A stretch of 64,000 nucleotides of DNA from Micromonospora chokoriensis. Its GTDB lineage: Bacteria; Actinomycetota; Actinomycetes; Mycobacteriales; Micromonosporaceae. Shown here piece by piece: positions 16,607-25,197 of the stretch. Position numbers and translations under genes: made by a program. The notes under the pieces are model-generated. The model made no database searches and was not told the DNA's origin. It saw nothing but the letters and a program-made list of their open reading frames with translations. Every line of letters starts with the position of its first letter. The stretch's first letter is position 1. The DNA is taken from contig NZ_LT607409.1 of NCBI RefSeq assembly GCF_900091505.1, positions 5,890,001 through 5,954,000 of the forward strand. Direction: 5' to 3'.

Positions 16607-18057
16607 CGGGTCTGCTCCGCGAGCGTACGAACGATCATGTCGGTGGTGGACCGACCGTCCAGGTAGGGCACCACCACGGTGTGCCCGCCCCAGCGGCGCA
16701 GGACCTCCGCCTCCGGCAGCGCGGTGGCGTCGTCCCCGCCGCCGGTGGCGTAGTCGCCGCCCTTCACCCAGATGTCCGGGCGCACCCAGGACAGGGTCGC
16801 GGCCGGGGTCGGCTCGTCGAAGACGAGTACCGCGTCGACGCAGCTCAGCGCGCTCAGCACCCGGCTGCGGTCACTCTCGGACATCACCGGCCGATCCGGG
16901 CCCTTCAACCCGGCCACGCTGGCGTCGGAGTTCAGGCAGACGATCAGGCAGTCCCCGAGCTGCCGGGCGGCCTGCAGGGTGGCCACGTGCCCGGCGTGCA
17001 GAAGGTCGAAGCAGCCGCCGGTCGCCACCACGGTGCCGCCCGCGGCGCGTACCTCCCGCAGGAGCGTGGCGACCGCGGCGACGCCCACCGGATCGCCCGC
17101 CACGCCGCCCCTCGGCAGCGACCGGAAGACTCCCGGGCCGGGCGCGCTCCTCGCCGGCGCCAGATCGGACGGCAGCGCCGCGGCCACTCCCCCACCGGCC
17201 ACGAACCTGGACGCCTCGGCGACCGCCGCCTGCACCGCCTCGGAGACCAACGCGCCCCCGGCCAACGCGAGGCTGGCGGCGGCCGCGAACCGATCGCCGG
17301 CCCCGCACGTGTCCCCCTCGGCGCTGCCCGGGGTCGGCACCACGAGCGGCGTCGACCCGGCATGGCAGAGCAACGCGCCGTCCCCGCCCAACGTCACCGC
17401 CACCGCACCGGCCCGCCAACGCCGCCGCAGCCCCTGCGCCCCACGGGACGCGGTGGCCAACCGGGACGCGCCGGGCACCGCCGGGACCAGCTCGCGTACC
17501 TCCGACTCGTTCGGGGTGGCCAGGTGCACACCCGGCACCGCCTCCGGGCCACGCGGGTGCGGGTCCCACACCACCGGCGCACGGGTCGCGGCCAACGCGT
17601 CGCGCAGCGCGGGCTGCCGGGCCACCCCCCGGCCGTAGTCGCTGACCAGCACCGCCGACGCCGAACCGATCACCCGAAGGACCTCCTCGGACGGCTCACC
17701 CGGCTCCCCGGACGCACCGCCACGGTCGTGGCGGAGCAACACCCTGCCCCGAGCCCGGAGACGGATCTTCTCCGGTGTCGCACCGGGCAGGGCCAGCGGG
17801 TACACCTGCACGCCGGCGGCGGCGAGCAGCGCGCTCAGTCGGGCGCCGCCGGCGTCGTCGGCGAGCGCGGTCACCAGCACTACCTCGGCGCCCTGCGCGG
17901 CGGCGAACACCGCGGCCAGACCGGCGCCACCGGGCCGGTCGACGGCCGAGGTCTCGTCGAGCACCGGCACCGGGGAGTCCGGGCAGAGACGGTTCACCAC
18001 CCCCTCCACGTCCCGGTCGAGCAGGGTGTCGCCGAGCACCACCACGGGTCCCCTCAC
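16603..18057 (-). CDS. hldE: HldE-like bifunctional heptose-7-P kinase / heptose-1-P nucleotidyltransferase
   Basis: 484 residues from GTG 18057, preceded by GAGGAGG; a longer frame overlapping gmhA is not needed. Residues 1-310 are a PfkB/ribokinase fold (VVVLGDTLLDRDVEG at the start; GDTCGAGDRFAAA with Asp255 as the catalytic base). Residues 335-484 are a cytidylyltransferase-like domain (ATGGCFDLLHAGHVATLQ with HAGH at 354-357, NSDASVAGLKG). The order kinase then transferase equals HldE (RfaE). It should convert heptose-7-P to the 1,7-bisphosphate and, after GmhB, heptose-1-P to NDP-heptose. The kinase half is divergent (GGAGLAA for GGAANVA), so the exact anomer or nucleotide is uncertain. 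Confidence 0.85.
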   Translation of the reverse strand: MRGPVVVLGDTLLDRDVEGVVNRLCPDSPVPVLDETSAVDRPGGAGLAAVFAAAQGAEVVLVTALADDAGGARLSALLAAAGVQVYPLALPGATPEKIRLRARGRVLLRHDRGGASGEPGEPSEEVLRVIGSASAVLVSDYGRGVARQPALRDALAATRAPVVWDPHPRGPEAVPGVHLATPNESEVRELVPAVPGASRLATASRGAQGLRRRWRAGAVAVTLGGDGALLCHAGSTPLVVPTPGSAEGDTCGAGDRFAAAASLALAGGALVSEAVQAAVAEASRFVAGGGVAAALPSDLAPARSAPGPGVFRSLPRGGVAGDPVGVAAVATLLREVRAAGGTVVATGGCFDLLHAGHVATLQAARQLGDCLIVCLNSDASVAGLKGPDRPVMSESDRSRVLSALSCVDAVLVFDEPTPAATLSWVRPDIWVKGGDYATGGGDDATALPEAEVLRRWGGHTVVVPYLDGRSTTDMIVRTLAEQTR

Positions 18058-18073
18058 GCTTGCCTCCTCATCC

Positions 18074-18763
18074 TCACGCGTCGATCTGCTGTGCGGCCCC
18101 ACCGTCGAGCACCACGTCGACCCCGGCACGCACCGGCCCGGCCTCCCCCGGCACGTGGCGGACGATCGCCGCCGCGTCGGCCGCCGCCAACGCGGCGGGC
18201 AACTCCTGTTCCAGGTACTCGCAGAGAAGGTGACTGGTCACGAGATGCAGCTCCTGGACGACCTGGGTGTCACCGGACACGACGGCCAGCACGTCGTCAC
18301 AGGCGTCGGCCAGGGGGTTGGGGAGGGCCCCGGTGAGCGCCCAACTGGTCACGCCGACGCCACGGGCGGCCTGCGCGGCGCGGACGAGGTTGGAGCTGGC
18401 TCCGCTGGTGCTGAGCAGCAACAGGACGTCACCGCGGCGGCCGTGGGCCCGCACCTGCCGGGCGTAGACGTCGTCGTATCCGTAGTCGTTGGCGATGGCG
18501 GTGAGCGCGCTCGTCTCCGCGTGCAGCGCGATCGCCGACAGCGGCTGGCGGTCGTCGTGGAGCTTGCCGACCAGTTCGGCGGTGAGGTGCTGGGCCTCCG
18601 CCGCGCTGCCGCCGTTGCCGGCGACCAGCAGACGCCCCCCGGTGGCCAGCCGGTGCGCCAGGTCGGCACCCCAGCGCGCCAACTGCGACTCGCACCGCCG
18701 GTACGACACCAGCGCCGCCGCGAGGTTCGTCAGGTGGGTGTCGAGCAGGCTGCCCGCCGGCAT
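18074..18763 (-). CDS. gmhA: Phosphoheptose isomerase (SIS domain, GmhA)
   Basis: 229 residues from ATG 18761-18763, whose A is shared with the stop codon of the upstream glycosyltransferase (TGATG). The GmhA pattern is strong: VAGNGGSAAEAQHLTAELVG (48-67), SAIALHAETSALTAIANDYGYDDVYARQV (77-105) and LLLSTSGASSNLVRA (116-130). It turns sedoheptulose-7-P into D-glycero-D-manno-heptose-7-P. About 30 residues longer at the C-terminus than usual family members. Sixteen bases separate it from hldE. Confidence 0.92.
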   Translation of the reverse strand: MPAGSLLDTHLTNLAAALVSYRRCESQLARWGADLAHRLATGGRLLVAGNGGSAAEAQHLTAELVGKLHDDRQPLSAIALHAETSALTAIANDYGYDDVYARQVRAHGRRGDVLLLLSTSGASSNLVRAAQAARGVGVTSWALTGALPNPLADACDDVLAVVSGDTQVVQELHLVTSHLLCEYLEQELPAALAAADAAAIVRHVPGEAGPVRAGVDVVLDGGAAQQIDA

Positions 18764-19980
18764 CAGGCCACCACCCGGGTCGGCCGGCGGACGGCGGCCA
18801 CCTCGCTGTAGACCTCCACCAGCCGCTCGGCGGTGGCCGCCCACGAGTACCGGGTCCGGGCCCGCTCGCGCGCCGCCGTGGCGTACGCGAAACGCCTGAT
18901 CCGATCGTCGAGCAACCCCTGGATCGCGCCGGCCAGCGCGTGCGGGTCCCGCGCCGGTACGAGATCACCTGTCGTGCCGTCGACCACGGTGTCCCGGATA
19001 CCGCCGACGGCGGTGCCGACGACCGGCACCCCGCAGGCCATCGCCTCCAACGGAGTCAGCCCGAACGGCTCGTACCAGGGCGCGGCGACCAGCAGGTCCG
19101 CCGAGCGGTACCACCGGCCCATCTCCTCCCGGGGCACCGCGCCGACCAGGTGCACCCGGTCGGCCACCCCGCACGACTCGGCGAGGGCCCGCAGCCGCCG
19201 CGCGTAGGGGTCGGTTTCGAGCAGCCCTTCGGGCGGGCCGCCGACGACCACGCACTCGGCGTCGGCGACCAGCGCCATCGCGCGGATCACGGTCTGGAAG
19301 CCCTTGCGTTCGACCAGCCGGCCCACGGTCAGGATCCGGGCCCGACCCGGCTCCCGGTCGGCGGCCGGCCCGAGCGGGGCGAACGTGGCGAGGTTGACCC
19401 CGGACGGCACGACGGTCATCCGGGACCGGGGAACCCCCATCCGGACGAGTTCCCCCACCTCGTCGCGGCACTGCGCGACGATCCGGTCCACCGAACGGCC
19501 CAACTCGCGTTCGTAGGACACCCGCCGGGCGGGGCTGGTGTCCTGCACACCCTGGTAGCGGCGCTTCACGGTGCCCAGCGCGTGGTACGTCTGCACCACC
19601 GGCACACCGGTCTGCCGCCCGGCGGTCAGCGCCGCCAGGCCACTCATCCAGAAGTGCGCGTGGATCACCTCGGGCACCCACTCCCCGCCCCGCCAGCGCT
19701 CGGTCAACCAACGGCTGAACTCCCGCATGTGCGGCAGCAGCGCGTCCTTGGCCACCGGCTCGGCCGGGCCGGCGGGCACGTGCACCACGTCGTACCCGTC
19801 CGGGCTGCGGACGGTCACCGGCAGGTCGGGCGCGTCCCGGCGCGTGTAGACCCGCACCTCGTGCCCGGCGGCGGCGAGAGCGGCGGACAGCTCCGCGACG
19901 TGCGTGTTCTGGCCGCCGGCGTCCTCCCCTCCGAGGACGGCGAGCGGGCTGGCGTGCTCCGAGATCATCGCGATCCGCAT
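18763..19980 (-). CDS. GT4-type glycosyltransferase
   Basis: 405 residues from ATG 19980, overlapping the upstream glycosyltransferase by 16 bases. GT-B fold: ISEHASPLAVLGGEDAGGQ with the Gly-rich donor loop near residues 7-25, HAHFWMSG near 108-115, and the C-terminal EX7E-type element (WYEPFGLTPLEAMACGVPVV near 300-319). It is close to the MshA/sucrose-phosphate-synthase-like group of retaining GT4 enzymes. In this operon it probably adds a hexose or heptose to a glycan; substrate is not proven. Confidence 0.87.
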   Translation of the reverse strand: MRIAMISEHASPLAVLGGEDAGGQNTHVAELSAALAAAGHEVRVYTRRDAPDLPVTVRSPDGYDVVHVPAGPAEPVAKDALLPHMREFSRWLTERWRGGEWVPEVIHAHFWMSGLAALTAGRQTGVPVVQTYHALGTVKRRYQGVQDTSPARRVSYERELGRSVDRIVAQCRDEVGELVRMGVPRSRMTVVPSGVNLATFAPLGPAADREPGRARILTVGRLVERKGFQTVIRAMALVADAECVVVGGPPEGLLETDPYARRLRALAESCGVADRVHLVGAVPREEMGRWYRSADLLVAAPWYEPFGLTPLEAMACGVPVVGTAVGGIRDTVVDGTTGDLVPARDPHALAGAIQGLLDDRIRRFAYATAARERARTRYSWAATAERLVEVYSEVAAVRRPTRVVA

Positions 19981-20939
19981 ACTTCCTCCTCCAGCAGCCG
20001 GTCCCAGTCAGCGAGGAAACGGTCCAGGCCGTACCTGTCGCGCGCGGCGGTCCGCGCCGCCGCTCCGGCCTGACGTGCGGTCGCCGGTTCGTCGATGAAC
20101 CGGCGGGCGGCGTCGAGCAGGGTGTCGGTCCGGGTGGCGAGCGCTCCGGCCTCCGGGGGCACCGCCATCACCGCCTCGGTGGTGGCGAGCGCGACGACCG
20201 GCATGCCGATCGCCATCGCCTCGATGAGGCTGAGCCCGAGCGACGTCCACCGGCACAGGTGCAGGTACGCGCGCCGCCGGCCCAGCTCGGCGTGCATCCG
20301 GTGCTGGGGCACGTCGTCGTGGCTGGTGAGTCGGTCGGCGGGCAGCCCGAGGTGGTCGGCGAGCCCGGCGACGCCCATCCCGAAGACGTCCAGCGGGGCG
20401 ATCTCGGCGAAGCGGGGCAGCAGGTCGGTGCCGGTGACCCGGCCACGCCGGACCGGCTCGTTGATCACCACGGCGAGTCGGTCGAGTTCCCCGGTGTAGG
20501 ACACGGCGGGGGCGACGATGCCGTGGTCGACCACCGTGGTGCGGGTCGTGCCGGTGTCCCAGAAGATCTGGTTGAACCCGGTGACGTGGGCGATGAGCAG
20601 GTCGTCGCGGTCGGCCATCGGGTGCCGGGTGTTGGGCACGTCGCCCTTGGGGGTGTTGTGTTCGACGTAGATGGCGGGGACGTCGCGTCCGGGGCGGCGA
20701 CGCAGCCACTCCTGCGCCCGGTCGATCTCCTCCGGTCGTTGCAGGATGACCAGGTCGACGTCGGTGTCGGGCAGTTCCTCCGGGGTGACCTCGACGGCGC
20801 TGTCCGGCCAGGGGTAGGTGCGGGCCCGGCCGAGCCCGTACGGGCCGCGGTCGGGTGTGGTGGGGATCAGATAGCGGTGTCCGCCGTGCACGAACGATGT
20901 GGTCCAGGACCCGTGCACGTGCCAGAGCAGGATGTTCAT
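19965..20939 (-). CDS. Glycosyltransferase (GT1/GT4-like), heptose operon
   Basis: 324 residues from ATG 20939, overlapping the GmhB-GT9 gene by four bases. It has the GT-B ending LGLSLIEAMAIGMPVVALATTEA (about 239-261), with a Glu acting as in GT4 enzymes, and a shortened N-terminal half starting ILLWHVHGSWTTSFVHG. The opening is unusual and may define its own subfamily (similar proteins are, as I recall, common in actinomycetes next to heptose genes). Donor and acceptor unknown. Confidence 0.82.
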   Translation of the reverse strand: MNILLWHVHGSWTTSFVHGGHRYLIPTTPDRGPYGLGRARTYPWPDSAVEVTPEELPDTDVDLVILQRPEEIDRAQEWLRRRPGRDVPAIYVEHNTPKGDVPNTRHPMADRDDLLIAHVTGFNQIFWDTGTTRTTVVDHGIVAPAVSYTGELDRLAVVINEPVRRGRVTGTDLLPRFAEIAPLDVFGMGVAGLADHLGLPADRLTSHDDVPQHRMHAELGRRRAYLHLCRWTSLGLSLIEAMAIGMPVVALATTEAVMAVPPEAGALATRTDTLLDAARRFIDEPATARQAGAAARTAARDRYGLDRFLADWDRLLEEEVCGSR

Positions 20940-22543
20940 CGGCCGCCACCGTTACCGACGGCGAGCATCCGCAGGGCGTCGACCACAGCGCCCGGGTCGA
21001 CGTCGCTGAGGCAGGGGTGGCCGGGGACCGGGCAGCTGGCGGCCCGGGTGTCCCGGCACGGCGCGGACGCGTCGCCGAGCCGGACGGTGGGCACCCGGTA
21101 GGGGCCCCACTGCCCGAACGGGACGGTCGGCGCGAAGAGACTCACCACCGGCACACCGGCGGCGGCGGCCAGGTGCGCCGGCCCGGTGTTGCCGACCACC
21201 ACCGCGCTGGCGTCCGCCACGATCCCGGCCAGGCCGGCCAGGTCGGTTCGTCCACCCAGGTCGGTGCCACCCGCCGCCGCGACCCGGGCGGTGACCGCAC
21301 GCTCGTTCGGACCGCCGGTGACCAGCACCCGGTGCCCGGCGGCGGTCAGCGCCGCGGCGATCCTCGTCGCGACCTCGGGCGGGCAGGCCCGGCTCGACGC
21401 GGCCGAGCCGGGGTGCAGCACCACGTACCCCGGGTCGCCGAGATCAGACGGGCGCTCCGCCACGACGTCGTGGCGGAGCCGGAGCACCGGTTCGTCGCCG
21501 TCGGGCAGCCGGTGACCGGCGGCGGCGGCGAGAGAGAGCGCGCGTTCGGGTTCGGGGACGCCCACCGGCACCCGGTGCCGGACGTCCAGCAGCGAGCCCG
21601 GGTAGTCGTCGCTGATCGCCGCGATCCGGCCGATCCCCGCCATCCGCAGCAGCAGTGCCAGTGGCAGCGCGGACTGGTGGAACGACGTGAAGACCACCGC
21701 CTGGTCGGCGTCGACCGCGCCGAGGCGGGCGGTCAGGCTCCGCATGTCCTCCGGGTCGACAGGTTCCGGCGTGCTGTCGATCCAGGGCAGCGGGTGCTCG
21801 ATGATCTCGTCGACGCCGGGCAGCAGATCGGCGGCGGCACGGCCCCGTGGCCCGCAGAGCAGCACCACCCGCTGTGCCCCGGCCGCGACGGCACGGATCG
21901 CCGGCCCGGTGACCAGCACGTCCCCCGCCGAGTCCGACCGGACCACCAATGCGGTCCGCACCGGCCCGTCGGGCGGGGTGGTCGGCAGCACGGCCCGTTG
22001 CCGGCGCAGGATCTCGTCCACCGCCGCCGGCAGGTCGGAGGCCGTCCATCCGGCGGCGGCGATCTCCTCCGGTCTCGTCACCGGAGTGGGCACCAGGACG
22101 CCCGTCGCCCCGGCGGCCAGCGCGGCGGCGACGTCCCGGCCGATGTCGCCCACCATCACACACCGGGACGCGGTGGTGCCCAGCTCCCGGGCGGCGGCGT
22201 ACACCAGTCCCGGTGCCGGCTTACGGCAGTCGCACCGGTCCTCGTCGTCGTGTGGGCAGACCAGCCAGGCGTCGAACCGGCCCAGCAACTCCTCGACGCG
22301 GGCGTGCACCGCCCGCATCTGCTCGCCGGTGAAGTAGCCCCGGGCCAGACCCGACTGGTTCGTGACCACCGCCAGCCGCAGCCCGGCCGCCCGCAACCGG
22401 TCCAGCGCGGCCCGCGCTCCCGGCACCGGTCGCACCTTCTCCGGGTCGCCGTTGTACGGGACGTCCTCGATCAGCGTGCCGTCGCGGTCCAGCAGCACGG
22501 CGTCGTACAGGACGGGTCGGAGGCTTCCAGCGGTGCCCGGCAA
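20936..22543 (-). CDS. gmhB: GmhB heptose-1,7-bisphosphate phosphatase fused to a GT9 glycosyltransferase
   Basis: 535 residues from TTG 22543; GTG 22615 (24 residues longer) is the other candidate start. Residues 12-185 are GmhB: DRDGT with nucleophile Asp19 and Asp21, VVTNQSGLARG, the zinc loop CPHDDEDRCDCRKP (Cys96, His98, Cys104, Cys106) and VGDIGRD. Residues 196-535 are GT9: RTALVVRSDSAGDVLVTGPAIRAV, YVVLHPGSAASSRACP, VVVGNTGPAHLAAAAGVPVVSLF. So the phosphatase that makes heptose-1-P and a heptosyltransferase sit on one chain. It is the first gene of the minus-strand operon that ends with topoisomerase IB. Confidence 0.87.
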   Translation of the reverse strand: MPGTAGSLRPVLYDAVLLDRDGTLIEDVPYNGDPEKVRPVPGARAALDRLRAAGLRLAVVTNQSGLARGYFTGEQMRAVHARVEELLGRFDAWLVCPHDDEDRCDCRKPAPGLVYAAARELGTTASRCVMVGDIGRDVAAALAAGATGVLVPTPVTRPEEIAAAGWTASDLPAAVDEILRRQRAVLPTTPPDGPVRTALVVRSDSAGDVLVTGPAIRAVAAGAQRVVLLCGPRGRAAADLLPGVDEIIEHPLPWIDSTPEPVDPEDMRSLTARLGAVDADQAVVFTSFHQSALPLALLLRMAGIGRIAAISDDYPGSLLDVRHRVPVGVPEPERALSLAAAAGHRLPDGDEPVLRLRHDVVAERPSDLGDPGYVVLHPGSAASSRACPPEVATRIAAALTAAGHRVLVTGGPNERAVTARVAAAGGTDLGGRTDLAGLAGIVADASAVVVGNTGPAHLAAAAGVPVVSLFAPTVPFGQWGPYRVPTVRLGDASAPCRDTRAASCPVPGHPCLSDVDPGAVVDALRMLAVGNGGGR

Positions 22544-22735
22544 GCCGGCACGGTCAGCAGCGGCGTAAACCGGGGCTGACCTGCGCTGATAGCGATCCTC
22601 CTGGTCCTGTCGCACAGCCGGCGGGTTCCCTGCGCCCCGAGGAGTAAACGTCGTCGCCGAGGGGGTGGGCCAGCGCCACCAGCGGCGCCCCGCGTCGGCC
22701 TTACCCGCCGTGCCGGAGAAGCTAACCCGCCGGTC

Positions 22736-22759
22736 GTTAGCGCCGTCGTGGCGCGGGTA
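22736..22759 (+). promoter_or_regulatory. SigB/SigF-type promoter of the SRPBCC gene
   Basis: GTTA at 22736-22739, a 15-base spacer, then GGGTA(T) at 22755-22759. This matches the known actinobacterial and Bacillus SigB/SigF pattern GTTT-N14-16-GGGTA with one change. The GTG start at 22770 is only 10 bases past it, so the message would have almost no leader. Confidence 0.55.
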
Positions 22760-22769
22760 TGGGAATCCA

Positions 22770-23210
22770 GTGGCGATTGTGGAGAAAGTGATCGACGCTC
22801 CCCCGCAGCAGGTGTTCGACGTGCTGGCCGACGGGTGGACGTACAGCGACTGGGTGGTCGGCACGGCACACATGCGCGACGTCGACGAGGCCTGGCCCCG
22901 GGTGGGCAGCCAACTGCACCACCGGGCCGGGCCGTGGCCGTTCTCGCTGCAGGACGCGTCGACGGTGCTGGTCTGCGAACCGCCGCACCGACTGGTGCTG
23001 AAGGCCGGGCTCTGGCCGGCGGGTGAGGCGATAGTGGCCTTCACGCTGGAACCGGTCGGCGAGGACGCCACCCGGGTACGCATCGGGGAGGACTTCGCCG
23101 CCGGCCCGCTGCGGTGGCTGCACAACAAGCTCAACGACCTGGTGCTGCACCTGCGCAACCGGGAGACGCTGGATCGGCTGGCCGACATCGCCACCCGGCA
23201 GAAGGGGTGA
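22770..23210 (+). CDS. SRPBCC-fold protein (polyketide cyclase/dehydrase type)
   Basis: 146 residues from GTG 22770. The START/Bet v 1 pattern begins VEKVIDAPPQQVFDVLADGWTY and continues with the beta strands typical of the fold (HHRAGPWPFSLQDAS, AGEAIVAFTLEPVGEDATRVRI), ending in a long helix. The fold binds hydrophobic ligands; the ligand here is unknown. It stands divergent from the heptose operon and is followed two bases later by an SDR gene, so the pair should be an operon under a stress-type promoter. Confidence 0.82.
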   Translation: MAIVEKVIDAPPQQVFDVLADGWTYSDWVVGTAHMRDVDEAWPRVGSQLHHRAGPWPFSLQDASTVLVCEPPHRLVLKAGLWPAGEAIVAFTLEPVGEDATRVRIGEDFAAGPLRWLHNKLNDLVLHLRNRETLDRLADIATRQKG

Positions 23211-23212
23211 CA

Positions 23213-24214
23213 GTGACGCACACCGTGGTGGTGACCGGCGCGAGCGCCGGCGTCGGTCGGGCCGTCGCGCACGCGTACGCGGCCCGGGGTGCCCGGCTGG
23301 CGTTGCTGGCCCGGGGCGAGGCCGGCCTCGCCGCCGCCGAACGGGAGTGCCGGCTGCGCGGCGCGACCGACGTACGCGCCTACCGGGTCGACGTGGCCGA
23401 CGCGGGAGCGGTGCAGCAGGCCGCCGACGACGTGGTGCACCGGTGGGGCGGCATCGATCTGTGGATCAACAACGCCATGGTGTCGGTGTTCGCGCCCGCC
23501 TGGGAGATCCCCGCGCGCGAGTTCCGTCGGGTCACCGAGGTCACCTACCTGGGCACCGTGCACGGCACCCTGGCGGCGCTGCGTCACATGCGGGCCCACG
23601 GGCGGGGCACGATCGTGCAGGTGGGCTCCGCGTTGGCCTACCGGGGGATCCCCCTGCAGTCGGCGTACTGCGCGAGCAAGCACGCGGTGCAGGGCTTCAA
23701 CGACTCGCTGCGGGCCGAACTGCTGCACGACTGCCCGGGGGTGAGGCTGTCGATGGTGCAGCTGCCCGCCGTCAACACGCCGCAGTTCTCCTGGGTCCGT
23801 ACCCGCCTGCCCCGGCATCCGCAGCCCGTACCGCCGATCTTCACGCCGGAGTTGGCCGCGCGGGCCATCGTCTGGGCCGCCGACCGGGGCACCCGGGAGC
23901 TGAACGTGGGCGGCCCGACGTGGCAGGCCCGGCTGGCCGACATCCTGTTCCCCGGGCTACTCGACCGGAAGCTGGCCCGCGACGGCTACGACAGCCAGCA
24001 GACCGGCGAGGAGATCGACAGGGCCACCTGGCAGGACAATCTCGACCATCCGGGCGACCAGGGCACGGACCGGGGCGCGGCGGGCATCTTCTCCGACCGG
24101 GCACACGACCGGTCGGCGGCGCTCTGGGTCGGCACCCACAAGCCGGCGCTGACCGGTGTCGCACTCACCGTCGCGGCTCTGACCCTCGCCGCCGTCGCCC
24201 GACGCCGGCGCTGA
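23213..24214 (+). CDS. Membrane-tailed short-chain dehydrogenase
   Basis: 333 residues from GTG 23213 (GAAGGGG six bases upstream), two bases after the SRPBCC stop. SDR core: VVTGASAGVGRAVA with TGxxxGxG, then NNAMVSVF, the catalytic Ser (GSALAYRG) and YCASK. After about residue 250 there is a 60-residue charged section and a hydrophobic tail (ALTGVALTVAALTLAAVARRRR, in part ALTVAALTLAAVA) that should anchor it in the membrane. Substrate unknown; a lipid-like one would fit the anchor and the SRPBCC partner. Confidence 0.85.
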   Translation: MTHTVVVTGASAGVGRAVAHAYAARGARLALLARGEAGLAAAERECRLRGATDVRAYRVDVADAGAVQQAADDVVHRWGGIDLWINNAMVSVFAPAWEIPAREFRRVTEVTYLGTVHGTLAALRHMRAHGRGTIVQVGSALAYRGIPLQSAYCASKHAVQGFNDSLRAELLHDCPGVRLSMVQLPAVNTPQFSWVRTRLPRHPQPVPPIFTPELAARAIVWAADRGTRELNVGGPTWQARLADILFPGLLDRKLARDGYDSQQTGEEIDRATWQDNLDHPGDQGTDRGAAGIFSDRAHDRSAALWVGTHKPALTGVALTVAALTLAAVARRRR

Positions 24215-24242
24215 CGGTCCTCGCGGCGCTGACGGTCCTCGC
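24207..24242 (+). repeat. Perfect 18-base tandem duplication at the SDR stop codon
   Basis: GGCGCTGACGGTCCTCGC occurs at 24207-24224 and again at 24225-24242. The first copy contains the TGA stop of the SDR gene. It is a recent-looking slippage or duplication event with no coding effect. Confidence 0.7.
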
Positions 24243-24402
24243 AGCGCCGGCGGCCCGGCAACCCCGCGACCAGTGGATCGATGATCGGCCACCGTGTGCC
24301 ACTGGCTGCCGCAACGCCCGGAAGGGGTGCCTCTTCAACCCGAATGTGACAACTGGATACCCTTTCCATTGAGCCCCCTGTCCGCAAACCGAGGATGTCC
24401 GC

Positions 24403-25170
24403 ATGATCGAGCCTGTGCAGCTGCCGTCGCCGTGGCGGGACGTACGCCTGACCGTCGTCGTGCCCACCTACAACGAGGCGGGAAACCTGCCCACACTTGT
24501 GGGGCGGCTACTCGCACTGCCGCTGCCCGGCCTGCGCATCCTCGTCGCCGACGACAACTCTCCCGACGGCACCGGTGACGTGGCCGACAAGCTGGCCATC
24601 GAGCACCCGGAGCGGATCGAGGTCGTCCACCGCGCCGGCAAGGAGGGCCTCGGCCGGGCGTACGTCGACGGGATGGGACGGGCGCTGGAGGGCGGCGCCG
24701 AGTACGTGGCGCAGATGGACGCGGACCTGTCGCACCCGCCGGAGGCGCTGCCGGGCATGCTGGGAGCGCTGCTCTCCACCCAGGCCAGCGTGGTGATCGG
24801 TTCCCGCTACGTGCCGGGCGGCGAGCTGGACGAGAACTGGCCGCTGTACCGCCGGGCCCTCAGCGGCTGGGCGAACCTCTACGTGCACACCCTCCTGCGG
24901 GTGCGCATCCGGGACCTCACCGCCGGCTTCAAGATCTGGCGGGCCGACGCCCTGCGGGACATCGACCTCAACCGGGTGCAGTCCAACGGCTACAGCTTCC
25001 AGGTGGAGATGCACTACCTCGCGACCAAGCTGGGGCACACCATCCTGGAGGTGCCGATCCGCTTCGAGGAGCGCCAGGAGGGCGCGTCCAAGATGACCAC
25101 CGCGACCAAGGTGGAGAGCGCCCTGATGCCCTTCCGCCTGCGCAGCAAGCACCGCAACATCACCAACTAA
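24403..25170 (+). CDS. Polyprenol monophosphomannose synthase (GT2, Ppm1/DPM1-like)
   Basis: 255 residues from ATG 24403, with GAGG eight bases upstream. GT2 core: TVVVPTYNEAGNLPTLV (17-33), VADDNSPDGTGDVAD, QMDADLSHPPEAL with the metal-binding DAD, and the C-terminal SNGYSFQVEMHYLATKLGHTILEVPIRFEER. This matches enzymes that make polyprenyl-phosphate-mannose from GDP-mannose for lipomannan and protein mannosylation. No membrane segments, so it lacks the multispan domain some family members carry. The gap 24215-24402 otherwise holds only the tandem duplication. Confidence 0.9.
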   Translation: MIEPVQLPSPWRDVRLTVVVPTYNEAGNLPTLVGRLLALPLPGLRILVADDNSPDGTGDVADKLAIEHPERIEVVHRAGKEGLGRAYVDGMGRALEGGAEYVAQMDADLSHPPEALPGMLGALLSTQASVVIGSRYVPGGELDENWPLYRRALSGWANLYVHTLLRVRIRDLTAGFKIWRADALRDIDLNRVQSNGYSFQVEMHYLATKLGHTILEVPIRFEERQEGASKMTTATKVESALMPFRLRSKHRNITN

Positions 25171-25197
25171 CCCCTAACCCCCTCACCCCCAGCTCGG

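Noticed and set aside
20936..23818. 960-codon reading of the GmhB-GT9 gene starting at 23818
   Set aside because: The extra N-terminus is antisense to the SRPBCC and SDR genes and has no domain; GmhB homology begins at about 22510.
24395..24406. Mini-frame ATG-TCC-GCA-TGA overlapping the mannosyltransferase start
   Set aside because: The GAGG site is at zero distance from this ATG but at eight bases from ATG 24403, so it serves the real gene.
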